A stretch of DNA of 64,000 nt from Saposhnikovia divaricata. Taxonomy: Eukaryota > Streptophyta > Magnoliopsida > Apiales > Apiaceae. Both the position numbers and the translations under genes were made by a program. The notes below the pieces were generated by a model. That model saw nothing but the letters and a program-made list of their open reading frames with translations, searched no databases and had not been told where the DNA came from. Below, in pieces: positions 43,600 through 56,150 of this stretch. Position 1 is the stretch's first letter; each line of letters opens with the position of its first letter. The stretch covers positions 199,247,148 to 199,311,147 of the forward strand of contig CM071598.1 of NCBI GenBank assembly GCA_036435485.1. The letters are read 5' to 3'.

Positions 43600-44155
43600 T
43601 TCAAACAGGAAATTGCAATGTGAACAAAAAAAAAGTGTTGCAAATAAGTGTTGCCAATAAAATTTGAAAGTATTACAATAGTCGTAAAAATGTTGCATAT
43701 AAATGTTGCTAAAAAATCTAAAAGTATTGCAAAAGGTATGAAAATGTTGCAGAAAATTGTTGCAAAAATATCAAAAAGTATTGCAAAAGGTACAAAAATG
43801 TTGCAAAAAAAAACCTAAAGTATTGCAAAATGCATCAAAATGTTGCAATAAACTCACTTTGTAACATTTTAAGTCAATTAATGTTGCAAAAAGGTGTTGC
43901 ATTAGTCTATTGTAACATTTTAAAAATATTGCTAAAACATGCAAAAGTGTTACAAAAAACTAAAACAAACTCTTGTTGTAATACTTCCAAAAGTGTTGCA
44001 ATAAGTTCAAAAAGTGTTGCTACAGAAGGCATAGGCAACGCCGCAAATGCAACACCGAGTTTTAGCAAAAGCGTTACATAAACTTCTATTGTAACACTTT
44101 TGGGGCCTATTAATACACTTTTTTGGTGTTGCAATAGGCCATATTTGGTGTAGTT
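43600..44155. repeat. CACTA subterminal repeats (element C, right end)
   Basis: More than 20 degenerate copies of AGTGTTGCAA/AAGTATTGCAAAA in 550 bp, both orientations, increasing toward the terminus. This is the expected arrangement of TNPA-binding sites. Confidence 0.75.
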
Positions 44156-44196
44156 ATGCCTGCACCCACGAGGTCGCATGCCTGTACCCCTGCACC

Positions 44197-45539
44197 TATT
44201 GTGTAAAATACAGATGTGTAAGTGTACACAATCGCAAACAAGTAATATAGTAGTAAATACCAGATATCGTTCCTCAAGGACTGTCTATTTGTGTAATCAT
44301 AATTAATATCGAACAATTCAGTTATAGAACACAAGAATGGAGTTTTGATTTATCTAATTAACCAACTAAATTAACTAACTAATATTATACTAGCAAAGAG
44401 AGTTACGATAGTTTTAGATACGAGAAGTTAAGTCAAGATAATTACTTCCCCCCTAATATGTTCATGTCGGCAATAAAGCAGTGTAATACCAAATCAAGTC
44501 ACAGTCTGCTAACCAGAAATTCAACGGTCATAGGTTTCTCTCGAAATCACTATGGTATAAATTCTGTAATTAGATTAACATATGTCTATGCCTAATTCAA
44601 CTTCCAGAATACAATTAAGCACCAATTTCACTCGATTATGCAAGGTAACAATATATGTCTATACCGTCACAAAATTAATATCAACAGATATAATCATGCA
44701 CCATTCAAATATTATGTCAGTTAATCATAACCCTCTTGGTATTACAATTAACTCAATCATCTATTAGTGTTGGCCAAACAATAGCAAATGTATAACATGA
44801 AATCCACTTGAACGAATAAACTGTAAACTGCATATAGTACTTCTTATCAAAACACCAACAATCCCATACTAGGATTCCATAAAAATCCTAACTCATACAA
44901 GATTATTTCATAATAAACTTATCAAAATAATCCCAAGTTAAGCAACACATAATCATAAGAAGATATATAAAAAGATAAGAGAAAACAAAGCCAATCGAAT
45001 GTCTTCAATGGCTGAACTCCTCGTTAATGGCTTCTTCTCCTCCTACCATGCGGCTCCTTCTTGTCTCTTGCCTCTCTCTCTATTAGGTCTGATCTATCTA
45101 ATAATATCTCTAATAAAAGTATTTTTAATTATTTAATACAATTATAAGGAGATTTCCAAATCAAAATTGAATTCTACGAGTGAAAATTCGTAACTGAATT
45201 TTGGGCTCTGTTTCTGGGCTGATGTGATTGGATTCTGAATATAAGACCACTTTCAAATTAAAGCCCTTCTCATAAGCTTTCCGTCGGCTGTTGAATCGTC
45301 TAAAACGGACTTCTGGAACTCCAGATATGGCCCAAACAGTGCAGACTGCGCAAGCGACCTATAAAATCCGATTTTTAATCAAATTAATATCCAACTCCTT
45401 TTATTTAAGCTCCAAGCCCTCCTTTATTATAACTCCTTGATACCTACAATAAAAAATTAGAATTTATTAAATAAAAATCCAAATCAGTGCAAATAACTTA
45501 AATATAGGGACAATATTAGGATTAATTGCAAGCTTATCA
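44197..45539 (-). repeat. Gypsy LTR (3' LTR, 1343 bp)
   Basis: Very close to the copy at 48614-50012; differs by scattered substitutions, small indels and a much shorter CT run (45065-45084). Confidence 0.92.
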
Positions 45540-45610
45540 CATCCCCACACTTAGCATCTTGCACGTCCTCGGGAAAAGAAGAAAGAAAAAACTAAATCCT
45601 AACTAAATAA

Positions 45611-45732
45611 TACCACTTCCGTAGGTGATCACGGTTGCATTTGGCATATGCAACAAGCCCTTTAAACCCCTAGGTAGCCCTAGTGGACGAGTAAGGTCTC
45701 GTTAGGGTTTGTAGTGAATGTACCCACAAAAT
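45611..45732 (-). other. 122-bp conserved non-coding block (copy 2)
   Basis: Counterpart of 19889-20010. About seven substitutions and no indel by eye, while flanking DNA and LTRs are unrelated. Same distance from the polypurine tract. The rest of 45740-46440 is AT-rich without features. Confidence 0.8.
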
Positions 45733-46599
45733 TCCTAACTTTTATTCTGACTGCCAAGTCTCAAACATGAAATATATCATAGCACTCCACACATGCAAAC
45801 TTAATCATGTAATAGCTCTTAGATGTCATATAATGCAATTCCTCAACTTTACACACCAACACAACTATTCAAGGCACACATAGTCTCGAAAGACTAAAAT
45901 ATCATGAATAACATCAAAGTCTCAATCAACAAGAAAATAGCATACTTTGGATGGAAAATAATCTCATAAACACTCAAATCACACAAGTGTTTAGGTGTAA
46001 CTGTATCACTCAAGTTCACTCAAATGCACATGTGCTACCATAAGCTTGCTTGTCCACCAAAATCTCTAGACTTCGTGATCATATAAATCAAAAGGTCTTT
46101 GTCAAGGGTTGTAACGAGGCTTAGGTCCGGTGGTAGGAAATCAAAGAAATAGGCTAACAAGTGGCTAAACTTGACAACTTATAGAGCATAATGTTCGTAT
46201 ATACTTGAAGCACTCAACATGAAACTAACCTTGAGATAGCATCCCATATACAAATGTACACTCATAAATTTCACATTAAAAAATCCAAAGTCCTAAAAAA
46301 AATAAGAAAAGAAAAAAAAATCCTAAATTAAAATTTTTAATGATCCTATTTTTTTAAATTGAAAACACCTCCCCACACTTAAGCGAGTTATTGTCCCTAA
46401 TGAATAATAATAAATATATAAATAACTAAAAGGTTTCTAAAATAAAATACAAAAATGAAAAAAATTGAAAATAATTTTCAAAGGTTAGAAATACTCCCCG
46501 ATAATAGGTGTGTCCTTGGAACAAGAATTGTGAAGCGGTCAACTAGCCAAATGCTGGGATTGAATTCAGTTTATAAACTTCAGCTTGCAATTATATCCA

Positions 46600-46770
46600 A
46601 CAAAAGCGAAGTGGTACACTGGATGGCTTGCTCCTTTGTTACCCTGGAGGTCAGGGGTTCAATTCCCTTGACCTTCAATATTTCCACATTATTTTTGCAC
46701 CGGGAGTATACATGTTGCACTGGGGCGCGCGTGACCAGGGTTGTAGCACTGTGGGAAATAAATAGTTCAC
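46600..46770 (+). mobile_element. tRNA-derived SINE-like insert
   Basis: GCGAAGTGGTACACTGG (A-box like) is followed about 40 bp later by GGTTCAATTCC (46656-46666), a good RNA polymerase III B box, within GGAGGTCAGGGG context. The tRNA acceptor stem cannot be closed, so it is not a tRNA gene. Borders and target duplicates are unclear. Confidence 0.5.
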
Positions 46771-47321
46771 CGCGGGGAGACAGATTAGAGAAACGCGAAC
46801 CACGAGTTTAATTTGCTACACCGAGGCGCGAAAATTGCTGTCTCAAGAGAAGTTCCCACACCATGGGAAGTCGTATTGCACCATAGGTACGAAAAAATAT
46901 TCCATTCATCAATTTTTTTATTTTTTTTAACACCATGCTGAAATTTCATGCCAACCGGTTCACTAAAATTTTTCTGTAACACTTCAAATCAAACACTTCA
47001 AGGCATCTTATGGGAGATAAAATATACATATCTAACTAAAAAAATATAAAATAAAAAAATAAAAAAAATAGATTAACCTTACACAAATCATGGGTTGCCT
47101 CCCAAGAAGCGCCTTTCTTTTTCGTCTTTAGCTAGGCATGGCAATGGACTTTTACTTGATAATTTCACACCGTAGTGTAAAAATTCCGTAACGCATCTTT
47201 ATATGGCCATTTAATTATCTTTTTCGGAGCAATGTCTTTTATGACAAGTTTCAACCTTCTATGCTTCTCAAAAGAACCTAGCCTATACATTTGCAAAATC
47301 TCCAACAACCATTCTTCCTTA

Positions 47322-48490
47322 TCAGGTGGTACATATATCCGCAGAGATAATGATGGACAAAGTCGGAGATGTCAGCCTTCTCCACTTCTCAAAAGAACCA
47401 ATTGTTGTGTCCACTAACAAACTTTGCATACCTACAGAGCACATACTAAAATTTGAAATATCCCTTCCGACTTTCTTGTCCGGAGGTAATTCTGCTGAGA
47501 TGATGATTGAAGATGTTGAAAATAAGCTCGAATATACCTCTTGAGAATGAGAGGACATCAATTTCAGTTCCAAATCAGGTGGTTCTTTGATAGAGGCTTT
47601 TGGAGGTTTGACTTTTGTAGATAGCACTTTTATTGACCCAAAATAATATACTATTTCTGGATCTTGTGAATTAACCTCCAACAAAGTTAGATGCTCCTCT
47701 TCATTAATCTCATGTCCAGAATCTAGAATCTTGGGCTGTTCCAATGGATCTTCATCAGAATTCTGCTCTAATTTATCAGAAACTAGAACATCTCCTATTG
47801 ATATTATTGAAGATTCCTCTACATATCATTCATGAACAGATGTAATTTGAGAGGCCTCTACCTCTTCTTTGCTTTCTACAACCACGGGCTCTGAATACTC
47901 CATCCCAATAACTTCATGATAATCAATATCACATGGTAGATAACCAGGTGTTTGATTATTTATCTCATCAACTAGCTCCTCACCTTGATTCCCTAGGTTC
48001 CTCAACAAATTTGATTGATTCTCTATAGCTTGCATCAACAAAGTTTTTAGAGAACTATATTCATCTTCTTCTTCAGGCTCTTATTGTTGTGGTTGCTGAA
48101 AACATGAATAGCTAGAATTCATCGATGAAGTTCCAAGATAAGCTCCTTCATTACTCCAGGAATTATCAGAAGGCTGCATCCATGATTGATTGCAAGAATC
48201 AGAATATGAGCTACTCCAATTTTGATTACCCGCAAAGCAAATAGAATCCGGATTAGAAGGACAATAGTCATAAGTATGGGCACCACAACAATAAACACAC
48301 GAAACATTGTTAGCTTGGCTTCATGGTAGACTCATTGGTTGCCACATAGGTTGATTCATTCCTAGGCCCATATTCTTAATCGTCTCTGCCACATAGAATA
48401 ATCTACTCTGCAACGAAAGAAGTTCTTGATCTCGTGCAACACACTCTTCATCATAGACCATATCCATCGCATATGGAGAATACATAACTC
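47322..48490 (-). pseudogene. Gypsy gag remnant
   Basis: Minus-strand pieces: YSPYAMDMVYDEECVARDQ and NMGLGMNQPMWQPM near 48490-48320, then CVYCCGAHTYDYC, a zinc-knuckle type CCHC cluster near 48290, then LMQAIENQSNLLRNLGNQ (48041-47826) and an acidic frame (47744-47322) with LPPDKKVGRDISNFS. The capsid core is missing and stops separate the parts. This corresponds to the knuckle and linker region of Athila-like gag. Confidence 0.65.
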
Positions 48491-48587
48491 TATGTTGTTA
48501 ACCTGAAAAACAACAAGAATTATCAACGTGAGCACACAAAATCGAATCAAACTGCAAGATAATTAAATTTGCAATAAACACTAAAAC

Positions 48588-48613
48588 AGTCCCCGACAGC
48601 GGTGCCAAAAACT
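48588..48613 (-). other. Primer-binding site of pol-less gypsy element
   Basis: The complement reads TTTTTGGCACCGCTGTC then GGGGACT next to the LTR, a variant of the site at 24160-24185. Confidence 0.8.
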
Positions 48614-49472
48614 TGTTGTGTAAAATACAGATGTGCAAGTGTACACAATCGCAAACAAGTAATATAGTAGTAAATACCATATATCATTCCTCAAGGACTG
48701 TCTATTTGTGTAATCACAACTAATATCGAACAATTCAGTTATAAAACACAAGAATGGAGTTTTGATTTATCTAATTAACCAACTAAATTAACTAACTAAA
48801 ATTATACTAGCAAAGAGAGTTACGATAGTTTTAGATACGAGAAGTTAAGTCAAGATAATTACTTTCCCCTAATTTGTTCATGTCGGTAATAAAGCAGTGT
48901 AATACCAAAGCAAGTCACAGTCTACTAACCAGAAATTCAACGGTCATAGGTTTCTCTCGAAATCACTATGGTATAAATTCTGTAATTAGATTAACATATG
49001 TCTATGCCTAATTCAACTTCCAGAATACAATTAAGCACCAATCTCACTCGATTATGCAAGGTAACAATATATGTCTATACCATTACAAAATTAATATCAA
49101 GAAATATAATCATGCATCATTCAAGTATTGTGTCAGTTAATCATAACCCACTTAGTATTACAATTAACTCAATCATATATTAGTGTTGGCCAAATAATAG
49201 CAAATGTATAACATGAAATCCACTTGAACGAATAAACTACAAACTGCATATAGTACTTCTTTAAAACACCAACAATCCCATAAAAATCCTAACTCATACA
49301 AGTTTAGTTCATAATAAATGTATCAAAATAATCCCAAGTTAAGCAACACATAATCATAAGAAGAGATATAAAAAGATTAGAGAAAACAAAGCCAATCGAA
49401 TGTCTTCAATGGCTGAACTCCTCGTTAATGGTTTCTTCTTCTCCTACCGTGCGGCTCCTTCTTGTCTCTTGC

Positions 49473-49554
<82 letters not shown>

Positions 49555-50012
49555 TAGTTCTGATATATCTAATAATATTTCTAATAAAAGTATTTTTTAA
49601 TTATTTAATACAATTATAAGGAGATTTCCCAATCGAAATTGAATTCTAGGAGTGAAAATTTGTAACTGACTTTTGGGCTCTATTTCTGGGCTGATGTTTT
49701 TGGATTCTGAATACAAGACCACTTACAAATTAAAGCCCTTCTCATAAGCTTTTCGTGGGCTGTTGAATCGTCTAAAACGGACTTCTGAAAGTCCAGATAT
49801 GGCCCAAATAGTGTAGACTGCGCAAGCGACCTATAAAATCCAATTTTTAATCAAATTAATATCCAACTCCTTTTATTTAATCTCCAAGCGCTCCTTTATT
49901 ATAACTCCTTGATACCTACAATAAAATATTAGAATTTAATAAATAAAAATCCAAATCAATGCAAAATAACTTAAATATAGGGATAATATTAGGATTAGTT
50001 GTAAGCTTATCA
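48614..50012 (-). repeat. Gypsy LTR (5' LTR, 1399 bp)
   Basis: Full LTR ending AAGCTTATCA, followed by the duplicate GCACC. Contains the expanded CT tract. Confidence 0.92.
49477..49551. repeat. (CT)n microsatellite in LTR
   Basis: About 37 CT units. The homologous site in the other LTR has only about 4-5, so the expansion happened after insertion. Reading frames of alternating Ser/Leu here are artefacts. Confidence 0.97.
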
Positions 50013-50137
50013 GCACCCACGAGGTCGCATGCCTGCACCCACAAGAGGTCGCATGCCTGTACCAATAGGGTCGCATGCCTACACCCAGGAAGTCACATGC
50101 CTATACCCACAGGGTCGCATGCGAGGCCCTCACAAGA
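50013..50137 (+). repeat. LTR minisatellite, 22-bp AGGTCGCATGCCTGCACCC unit
   Basis: About five degenerate units here, with further units at 44159-44190 and one at 33052-33066. It belongs to the split LTR. Elements C and the pol-less gypsy are inserted inside this array. Confidence 0.8.
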
Positions 50138-50166
50138 TTCTCCACTAGCCTCACAAGTGAGGCCTC

Positions 50167-51697
50167 TGTTAGTGTAGGTACCCTAGAGGCAATACATTGT
50201 TTCTTAAATAAACCTTATATCATTTGATTATTAAATAAATGTATTTATTATGACTTTAATTACTGCGATATATTTGTTAGCATAATAAATGTCCTTAGAA
50301 TCATGATACATATTGTATAGTTTAAGTACATGACTTGAACTTGAGATTATATAATATATCATATTCTTAAAGGTCCCTAGTTGATTATTATTATATCAGG
50401 AAAATAATAATATATATAGACTAGTTTGTTGTTTGACAGATAACCACATCTCATTGGTTATAAGTATGGAGATACTAAAGTCAATACATAGGTACATGTA
50501 GGAGTACACGGTACTGGACAGACCCACAGTGAGATTCTTCATGTTTAATAAAGTCATAAGAATAACTCACAGTGGTAATGGTGTAATGATCCTTTGACTT
50601 GAGATCATTATATTTCTATACGAGGATTAATATACTTTGACTACATTAAAAGTTACCTTTGATCGGGTGATGATAAAAGTGGACATCGGGTATATTATGA
50701 GTCGTATGAGAAATATGAATGATAGATAAAGGATTTAACCCTCCTAAATTAGGAGAGATATTATTGGCCTCTTGATTGAGTGAGACTATAAAATGCATGG
50801 CCGTGCTCAAATAATGATTTGTCTTAATAGTCTACTCATGTATCAAGTAAACCCGGATTAAATTATGAAGAGGATGACAATAAACATGCCTCGAGTTTAA
50901 TCTATAATATTTGGTTAAAGGGATTATATTACACGGAAACATTAATCACGAAAGGTTTTATCGAATCACGATTTAATTATTATTTAATTGGGTAGCAATG
51001 ATGTATTACTAGATGCCGCTCATTGTTTATAATTTTATTGGAGAATAAAATTATTACCAATTAAATAATAACCTATAGGGTCACACACATAGAACATTTA
51101 AAGGAAGAATTAATTTAAATTATGAATTTAAATTAATTAATGATAAAGATGGATTTTATTATATTAATTAAGTGGGACTTAATTAAGCTATAATAAAATG
51201 CAAAGACATATGAGATATGTTTTTATGATTTTAATAATTGAGTATGACTTAATTATTATTTATTTAAATAATAGGATTTTATTCTATTATTTAATAAATC
51301 AGATTTGGGTTAGGTTTTTGACAAGGGCTTTTGGCTTTACACAATCACATATATAATGATATTGAGTGATGGTTTTAAGTTGTGAGAAAATCAGCAGAGC
51401 CGCAGTCCAAAACCAAAAACCCTAATAATTATACTTTCATTAGAGGCTAGTACCTCTCTTCTGGACAAGATCGTGGGACGCTCTTGAAGGTGTTCGTGTG
51501 GATACCGTAGAGGAGGTTTCGAAGAGGAACGCTCACTGATCGTGGGATCTTTTTCATCATTATAATCATACAAACGTAAAGCTTGGATAAGGTAAACGTT
51601 CTATCTACCATATTATCGATATATTATACATGGATCCGGGGCTTGGTTTCGATTTTATTTACTGTTTTTCGCTGCGTATTGATGATCGAAACCATCA
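50167..51697 (+). repeat. Copia 5' LTR (1531 bp)
   Basis: Near-identical to 57783-59299; contains a 12-bp insertion-type difference near 51120. Confidence 0.95.
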
Positions 51698-51716
51698 ATG
51701 GTAGCAGAGGTACTTG
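51698..51716 (+). other. Primer-binding site
   Basis: ATGGTAGCAGAGGTAC directly after the LTR resembles the tRNA-Met type site TGGTATCAGAGC with substitutions. Confidence 0.6.
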
Positions 51717-53801
51717 TATAATATGATAATCTGGTTAAATATGCAGTACACGATCTATTTTATGAATTAAAAGTTCTGAATTTTTTTCCCCGAAGAACCC
51801 TAATGCATGAAACGAATTGCATACTTCTGTTAGTCTGGTTTTGCTTGTGTCTGCGATCTGTTGCAACCTGCTGTGTGTTAATGAGATTAAAACGTGACTT
51901 AAACTTCTGGAAACCAGTCGAATAGCATGATAATATGAGGCATAAGAACAGTTCATGCATGTGTATTACGTAAGTATATATATATATATATATACATACG
52001 AGTTCATGAAAATCTGAAAAAACATCATTATTGGTCGTTCAAGATTGATGTTATATGTTTGTGTTGTTACTATAAGAGTAATCGTAGGTCTGTAGAAGCA
52101 AAATCGCGATCATAATGATGAATACGATCAAACTGGGTCTTCTAGAAATTCGTAGAAAATATGAACTTACAGGTGATGCGCATACTGAGTATGCGTATCT
52201 GCTAGGGTTTCAGTCATACACGCATACGTAGAATGCGTGTCTGGTAGAATTAACAGATTAGGTCATTTGCGCATACTGTTAATGCGTATCTGCTATTTTT
52301 TAATAATTTTTTTTTCAACTAGGTTTTGCATGCTAGATTAAATTACAAATGATAATCCTTAACTTGGAGTATGCAAAATTTTATTAATTAGTAATTTTGA
52401 TTACTAGATTAATATTTAATTAAAGTGCGTTAATTTTATTATTTATGATTTGATCATATTTAATGTTGTATAAAATTGTGATTTTACATTATGTGATGCT
52501 ATTAATTGCTATGTGAGCATGATGCATGGTTATGGCCCCAAGACCTAGTTTTCAATTTATTTTATTAATTTTAATTTATGGTTTGTAATAATTAAATACG
52601 ACTTGCATGTCATTTTTTTTTCTTTTTTGTAATTATTTTATCTCGAATGCAACTCGAGTTCTTTTGTAAAATGTTTCAAGAGGAGCTTGGAGGCAATCAA
52701 GGCAGTTTTGGAAGCGAAGCAAGAGATTATGTAATTATTAGTTATTACCACCATAGATTGACCTTGATTTTTCCATTAGCTTGGAAAAATTGCATAGGAT
52801 TGGGCCATAACCATAGCATATTAATTTATGTGATGCACTTTACATTTGATGTATGTGTAGAGTAGAAAAATGTATGCATGTTTTAATTAGATTAATGATG
52901 TATGCATGTATTAGATACGTCACCCATACCATGCTTGCCATGCTAAACAAGATAAAATCTGTAACGATTCGAGATTTTAAAATGAACAAACGATCATGAG
53001 ATTTCTGTGTTTATGAAACACGGAATTAAATATGAATTTTCAATTATTTAGATATGGGGAGATTTTGTCAAAAACGGGTTTTACCTGTAAGGAAGTTGGG
53101 TATTAAGTGAGGCCACTTGTGACTCCTCCAACAACCTGGAAATCAAACTATTGATGAATATTGATTTGAAGTATTTAATTCAAGGAAAAATTGGGAATCT
53201 CTTTATGATGGGATCATGGTCATTTTAATTTTGAAACCCCTTAACAAAAAATATTAAGTTTTAATCAGATGCTTTCCAATGAATGAACACTCATTGAATC
53301 CTAGATCGATAAGGGGAATGACTGCCAGTGGCAGGGGACTCCTATCTATCGTGGTGAGATGTGACGAATATAAGCGGTTATATTCGACCGTTGTATCATT
53401 GGGTTTAACTTAACTGAGTCGTCATAATAAGGTGAAAATAAACGGTTATATTCAATTATTATGAACTTAGAAGCATAGAGTTTGGTTCAAAATCTATTAG
53501 ATAGACAAGAACAATTGTTGTTCACCAAACTATCCAAGAATTATATATGATATAATTGACAACTGTTGTCTACCTAAATAATCATGTTTTAAGGACTACC
53601 AGTGGTTGACTTAGGATATGACGAAATATGGATCTTGGTTCACTAGAAAGATTTATGGGATATTCTTTCCGATTTAATAGTAAGGGTTATTAATTTGATA
53701 AAAATAGTGGGAGATATATTATGAATATGTCATAATCACTTGAACATAATTAATGTAACAATCTGACTTATCTTATGCATTTTATCATTGTAGAAAAACA
53801 A
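51717..53801 (+). other. Long untranslated leader with repeated hairpins
   Basis: Two kilobases without long frames precede gag. At 52172-52292 three spaced copies of GCGCATAC...GTATGCGT-type hairpins occur, each followed by ATCTGCTA or similar; the first has a perfect 7-bp stem (CGCATAC/GTATGCG). Such structures might serve genome dimerisation or packaging (inference). Confidence 0.5.
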
Positions 53802-54626
53802 ATGGCACAAAATACAAACAACACTTTCTCTGTGCGATCAGTCCTTGAGAAGGACAAGCTGACAGGATCGAACTTCCTTGACTGGTCTAGGAATTTGAGA
53901 ATTGTTCTCATGCAGGAAAAGAAATCTTATGTGATTGATATTCCTCCACCGGCAGCCCCTGCTAACAATGCCACTGCTGCTCAACGAAATGCTTATCAGA
54001 AGCATATTGATGATGTAACTGATGTGGCTTGTCTTATGCTTCCTACTATGGATGCTGAGCTTCAGAAGCAGCATTTTGATATGAATGCTTATACTATGTT
54101 TGAACATCTTTCAACGATGTTTCAATCACAGGCTCGTGTTGAAAAGTTCAACACAAGCAAAGCACTTTTCTCTTGCAAGCAGGGCAATGGACCAGTCGGA
54201 CCACATGTTCTAAAGATGATTGGGTATTGTGATTACCTTGCTCGTTTGGGTTTCCCGCTTCAGCGAGAGGCTCAAGTCGATATAATCTTGCAATCTTTGA
54301 ACAACGACTATGCTCAGTTCATAATGACTTTTAATATGACTGAGCAAGATAAGACTCCTATGGAATTGTTGGCCATGCTGAGGACCACTGAAGCAAATAT
54401 GGTCAAGGCACCTGAGAAAGCTCCCATAATGATGGTGGGCAAGAAAGGTGCTAAGGGAAAGGGGAAATGGAAGGGCAAGAAAAAGGTTACAGCGTAAGAT
54501 CTTGGTCCTTTTAAGCCCTCTTTCAAAAAGGATAAAAAGCCGAAAGGAGATGTCGCAAAGGCTGACAAAGGTGATTGTCACTATTGTCACAAGCCTGGTC
54601 ACTGGAAGAGAAACTGTCATGCTTAC
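53802..54626 (+). pseudogene. Copia gag with zinc knuckle
   Basis: From MAQNTNNTFSVRSVLEKDKL through NFLDWSRNLRIVLMQEKKSY, ACLMLPTMDAELQKQ and LARLGFPLQREAQVDIILQ, the usual copia gag order, with a basic Lys-rich segment (GKGKWKGKKK). TAA at 54495-54497 interrupts the frame, which then continues to CHYCHKPGHWKRNC, the CCHC knuckle. I take 53802 as start because MAQ... is the conserved N-terminus; an in-frame ATG at 53775 adds nine residues. Confidence 0.9.
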
Positions 54627-56150
54627 TTGGAGGATCTGAAGAAATTGAAGGGTGTTCAGATTTCTGGATCAGGTATTTATGTTATAGAAGTCAATTTGTC
54701 TATTTCTACATCTTGGGTATTGGATACTGGATGTGCTTCTCACATTTGTATAAATGTGCAGGAACTGCAGAGAAGTAGGACTTTGGCTAAGGGAGAAGTG
54801 GACCTACGAGTAGGCAATGGAGCAAGAGTTGCTGCTTTAGCCGTAGGAACTTATTATTTATCTTTGCCCTCTGGGCTTGTTTTAGAACTTGAAGACTGTT
54901 TTTACGTGCATGCGATTCGCAGAAACATTATTTCTGTTTCTTGTTTGGACAAGAAAGGTTTTTCGTTTATAATAAAGAACAATAGTTGCTCTTTTGCTTT
55001 GAATGATTTAACCTATGGTGTTGCGCATTTATTTAATGGTTTATATGTTCTTGATTTAGATAATCTTATCTGTAACATAGAAAACAAACGACTTAAAGTT
55101 AATGACTCAAATCAAACATACCTCTGGCATTGTCGTCTAGGCCATATAAATGAGAAACGCATATCCAAATTAAATAAGGATGGATACTTGGATAAGTTTG
55201 ATTTTGAATCATACGAAAAATGCGAATCTTGTTTGCTTGGTAAGATGACTAAAGTCCCTTTTACTGGTAAGGGTCAAAGGGCCACTGAACGTTTGGAGCT
55301 AATACATAGTGATGTATGTGGCCCAATGCGTGTGATGGCTAGAGGAGGCTACTACTACTTCATAACATTTACTGATGACTTCAGTAGATATGGATATGTG
55401 TATCTTATGAAGAATAAATCCGATTCTTATGAAAAAATTCAAAGAATACAAGGCTGAAGTAGAGAAGCAAATAAGCGGAGGTGCAAGTATTAAAATCTTA
55501 CGATCCGATCCTGGGGGTGAATACTTAAGCACCGAATTTAAAGAGTATTTAAAGGAGTGTGGTATTGTATCACAAATCACTCCGCCAGGTACACCTCAAT
55601 GGAATGGAGTTTCAGAGAGGAGAAATCGTACCCTATTGGACATGGTACGATCGATGATGAGTCATGCAGATCTTCCAATTAGTTTCTGGGGTTACGCTCT
55701 AGAAACAACGGCTTTCACACTTAACCGTGTTCCAACTAAGAAGGTTCAAAAGACTCCATATGAGATATGGGAGGAGAAACGGTCAAGCATGAACTTTATG
55801 AAAGTTTGGGGATGCAAGGCGTTTGTAAAACGTCAAGTATCTGACAAGCTTGGACCTAAATCCGAAGAGTGCAATTTTGTGGGATACCCTAAAGAAACAA
55901 AGGCGTATTATTTTTATAGTCCTTCTGAGCAGAAAGTGTTCATTGCTCGAGATGTTATCTTCATGGAAAGAGATTTTGTTTCCAAAAGAAATAGTAGGAG
56001 GACTATAGATCTCGATGAAGATCGAGAACCACAAAATAGCATTGAACCTGAGGTGGAACAAGAGCAGAATAACGATAATGCTCAAGAAACACAGGTTGTT
56101 CGTAGATCTGGTAGAATTCGCCATGAGCCAGAGAGATATGGATTTCTTTT
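54627..56150 (+). pseudogene. Copia protease and integrase
   Basis: SWVLDTGCASHIC is the protease active site (DTG). LWHCRLGHINEKRISKL with CESCLLGKM is the GAG-pre-integrase zinc finger. IHSDVCGPMRVMARGGYYYF, LRSDPGGEYLSTEF and NGVSERRNRTLLDMVRSMM supply the D, D and E of the integrase core, and WGCKAFVKRQVSDKL starts its C-terminal domain. A one-base gain in an A-run at about 55432-55437 shifts the frame between the first and second catalytic blocks. Confidence 0.92.

Larger units (their letters stand above)
33067..44155 (+). mobile_element. En/Spm-type CACTA element C, 5'-truncated, host of element D
   Basis: The right end reads GGCCATATTTGGTGTAGT plus a final T, against the expected final G. 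The left end lacks a CACTA terminus and opens inside the transposase. ATG triplets flank it (33064-33066 and 44156-44158), and removing it rejoins an AGGTCGCATGCCTGCACC repeat in the LTR. It codes on the plus strand for a tnp2-like transposase and a second protein of TNPA/Ptta type. A 5.7 kb CACTA element sits in the last part of the second gene. Confidence 0.75.
44197..50012 (-). mobile_element. Pol-less gypsy element (5816 bp)
   Basis: LTRs 44197-45539 and 48614-50012 share TGTTGTGTAAAATACAG (TA at the very start of the left copy) and end AAGCTTATCA; 5-bp duplicates GCACC at 44192-44196 and 50013-50017. Primer site and polypurine tract (CCCCACACTTA complement) give the minus orientation. 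The 3 kb interior holds only a decayed gag remnant, GGGAGGCAACCCA-type motif DNA, the 122-bp conserved block and a SINE-like insert. No protease or pol. Confidence 0.92.

Noticed and set aside
46600..46680. tRNA gene
   Set aside because: A and B boxes exist, but no acceptor stem or proper anticodon arm can be folded; a SINE is the better reading.
49400..49619. Plus-strand frames of alternating Ser/Leu
   Set aside because: They are translations of the CT microsatellite in an LTR.
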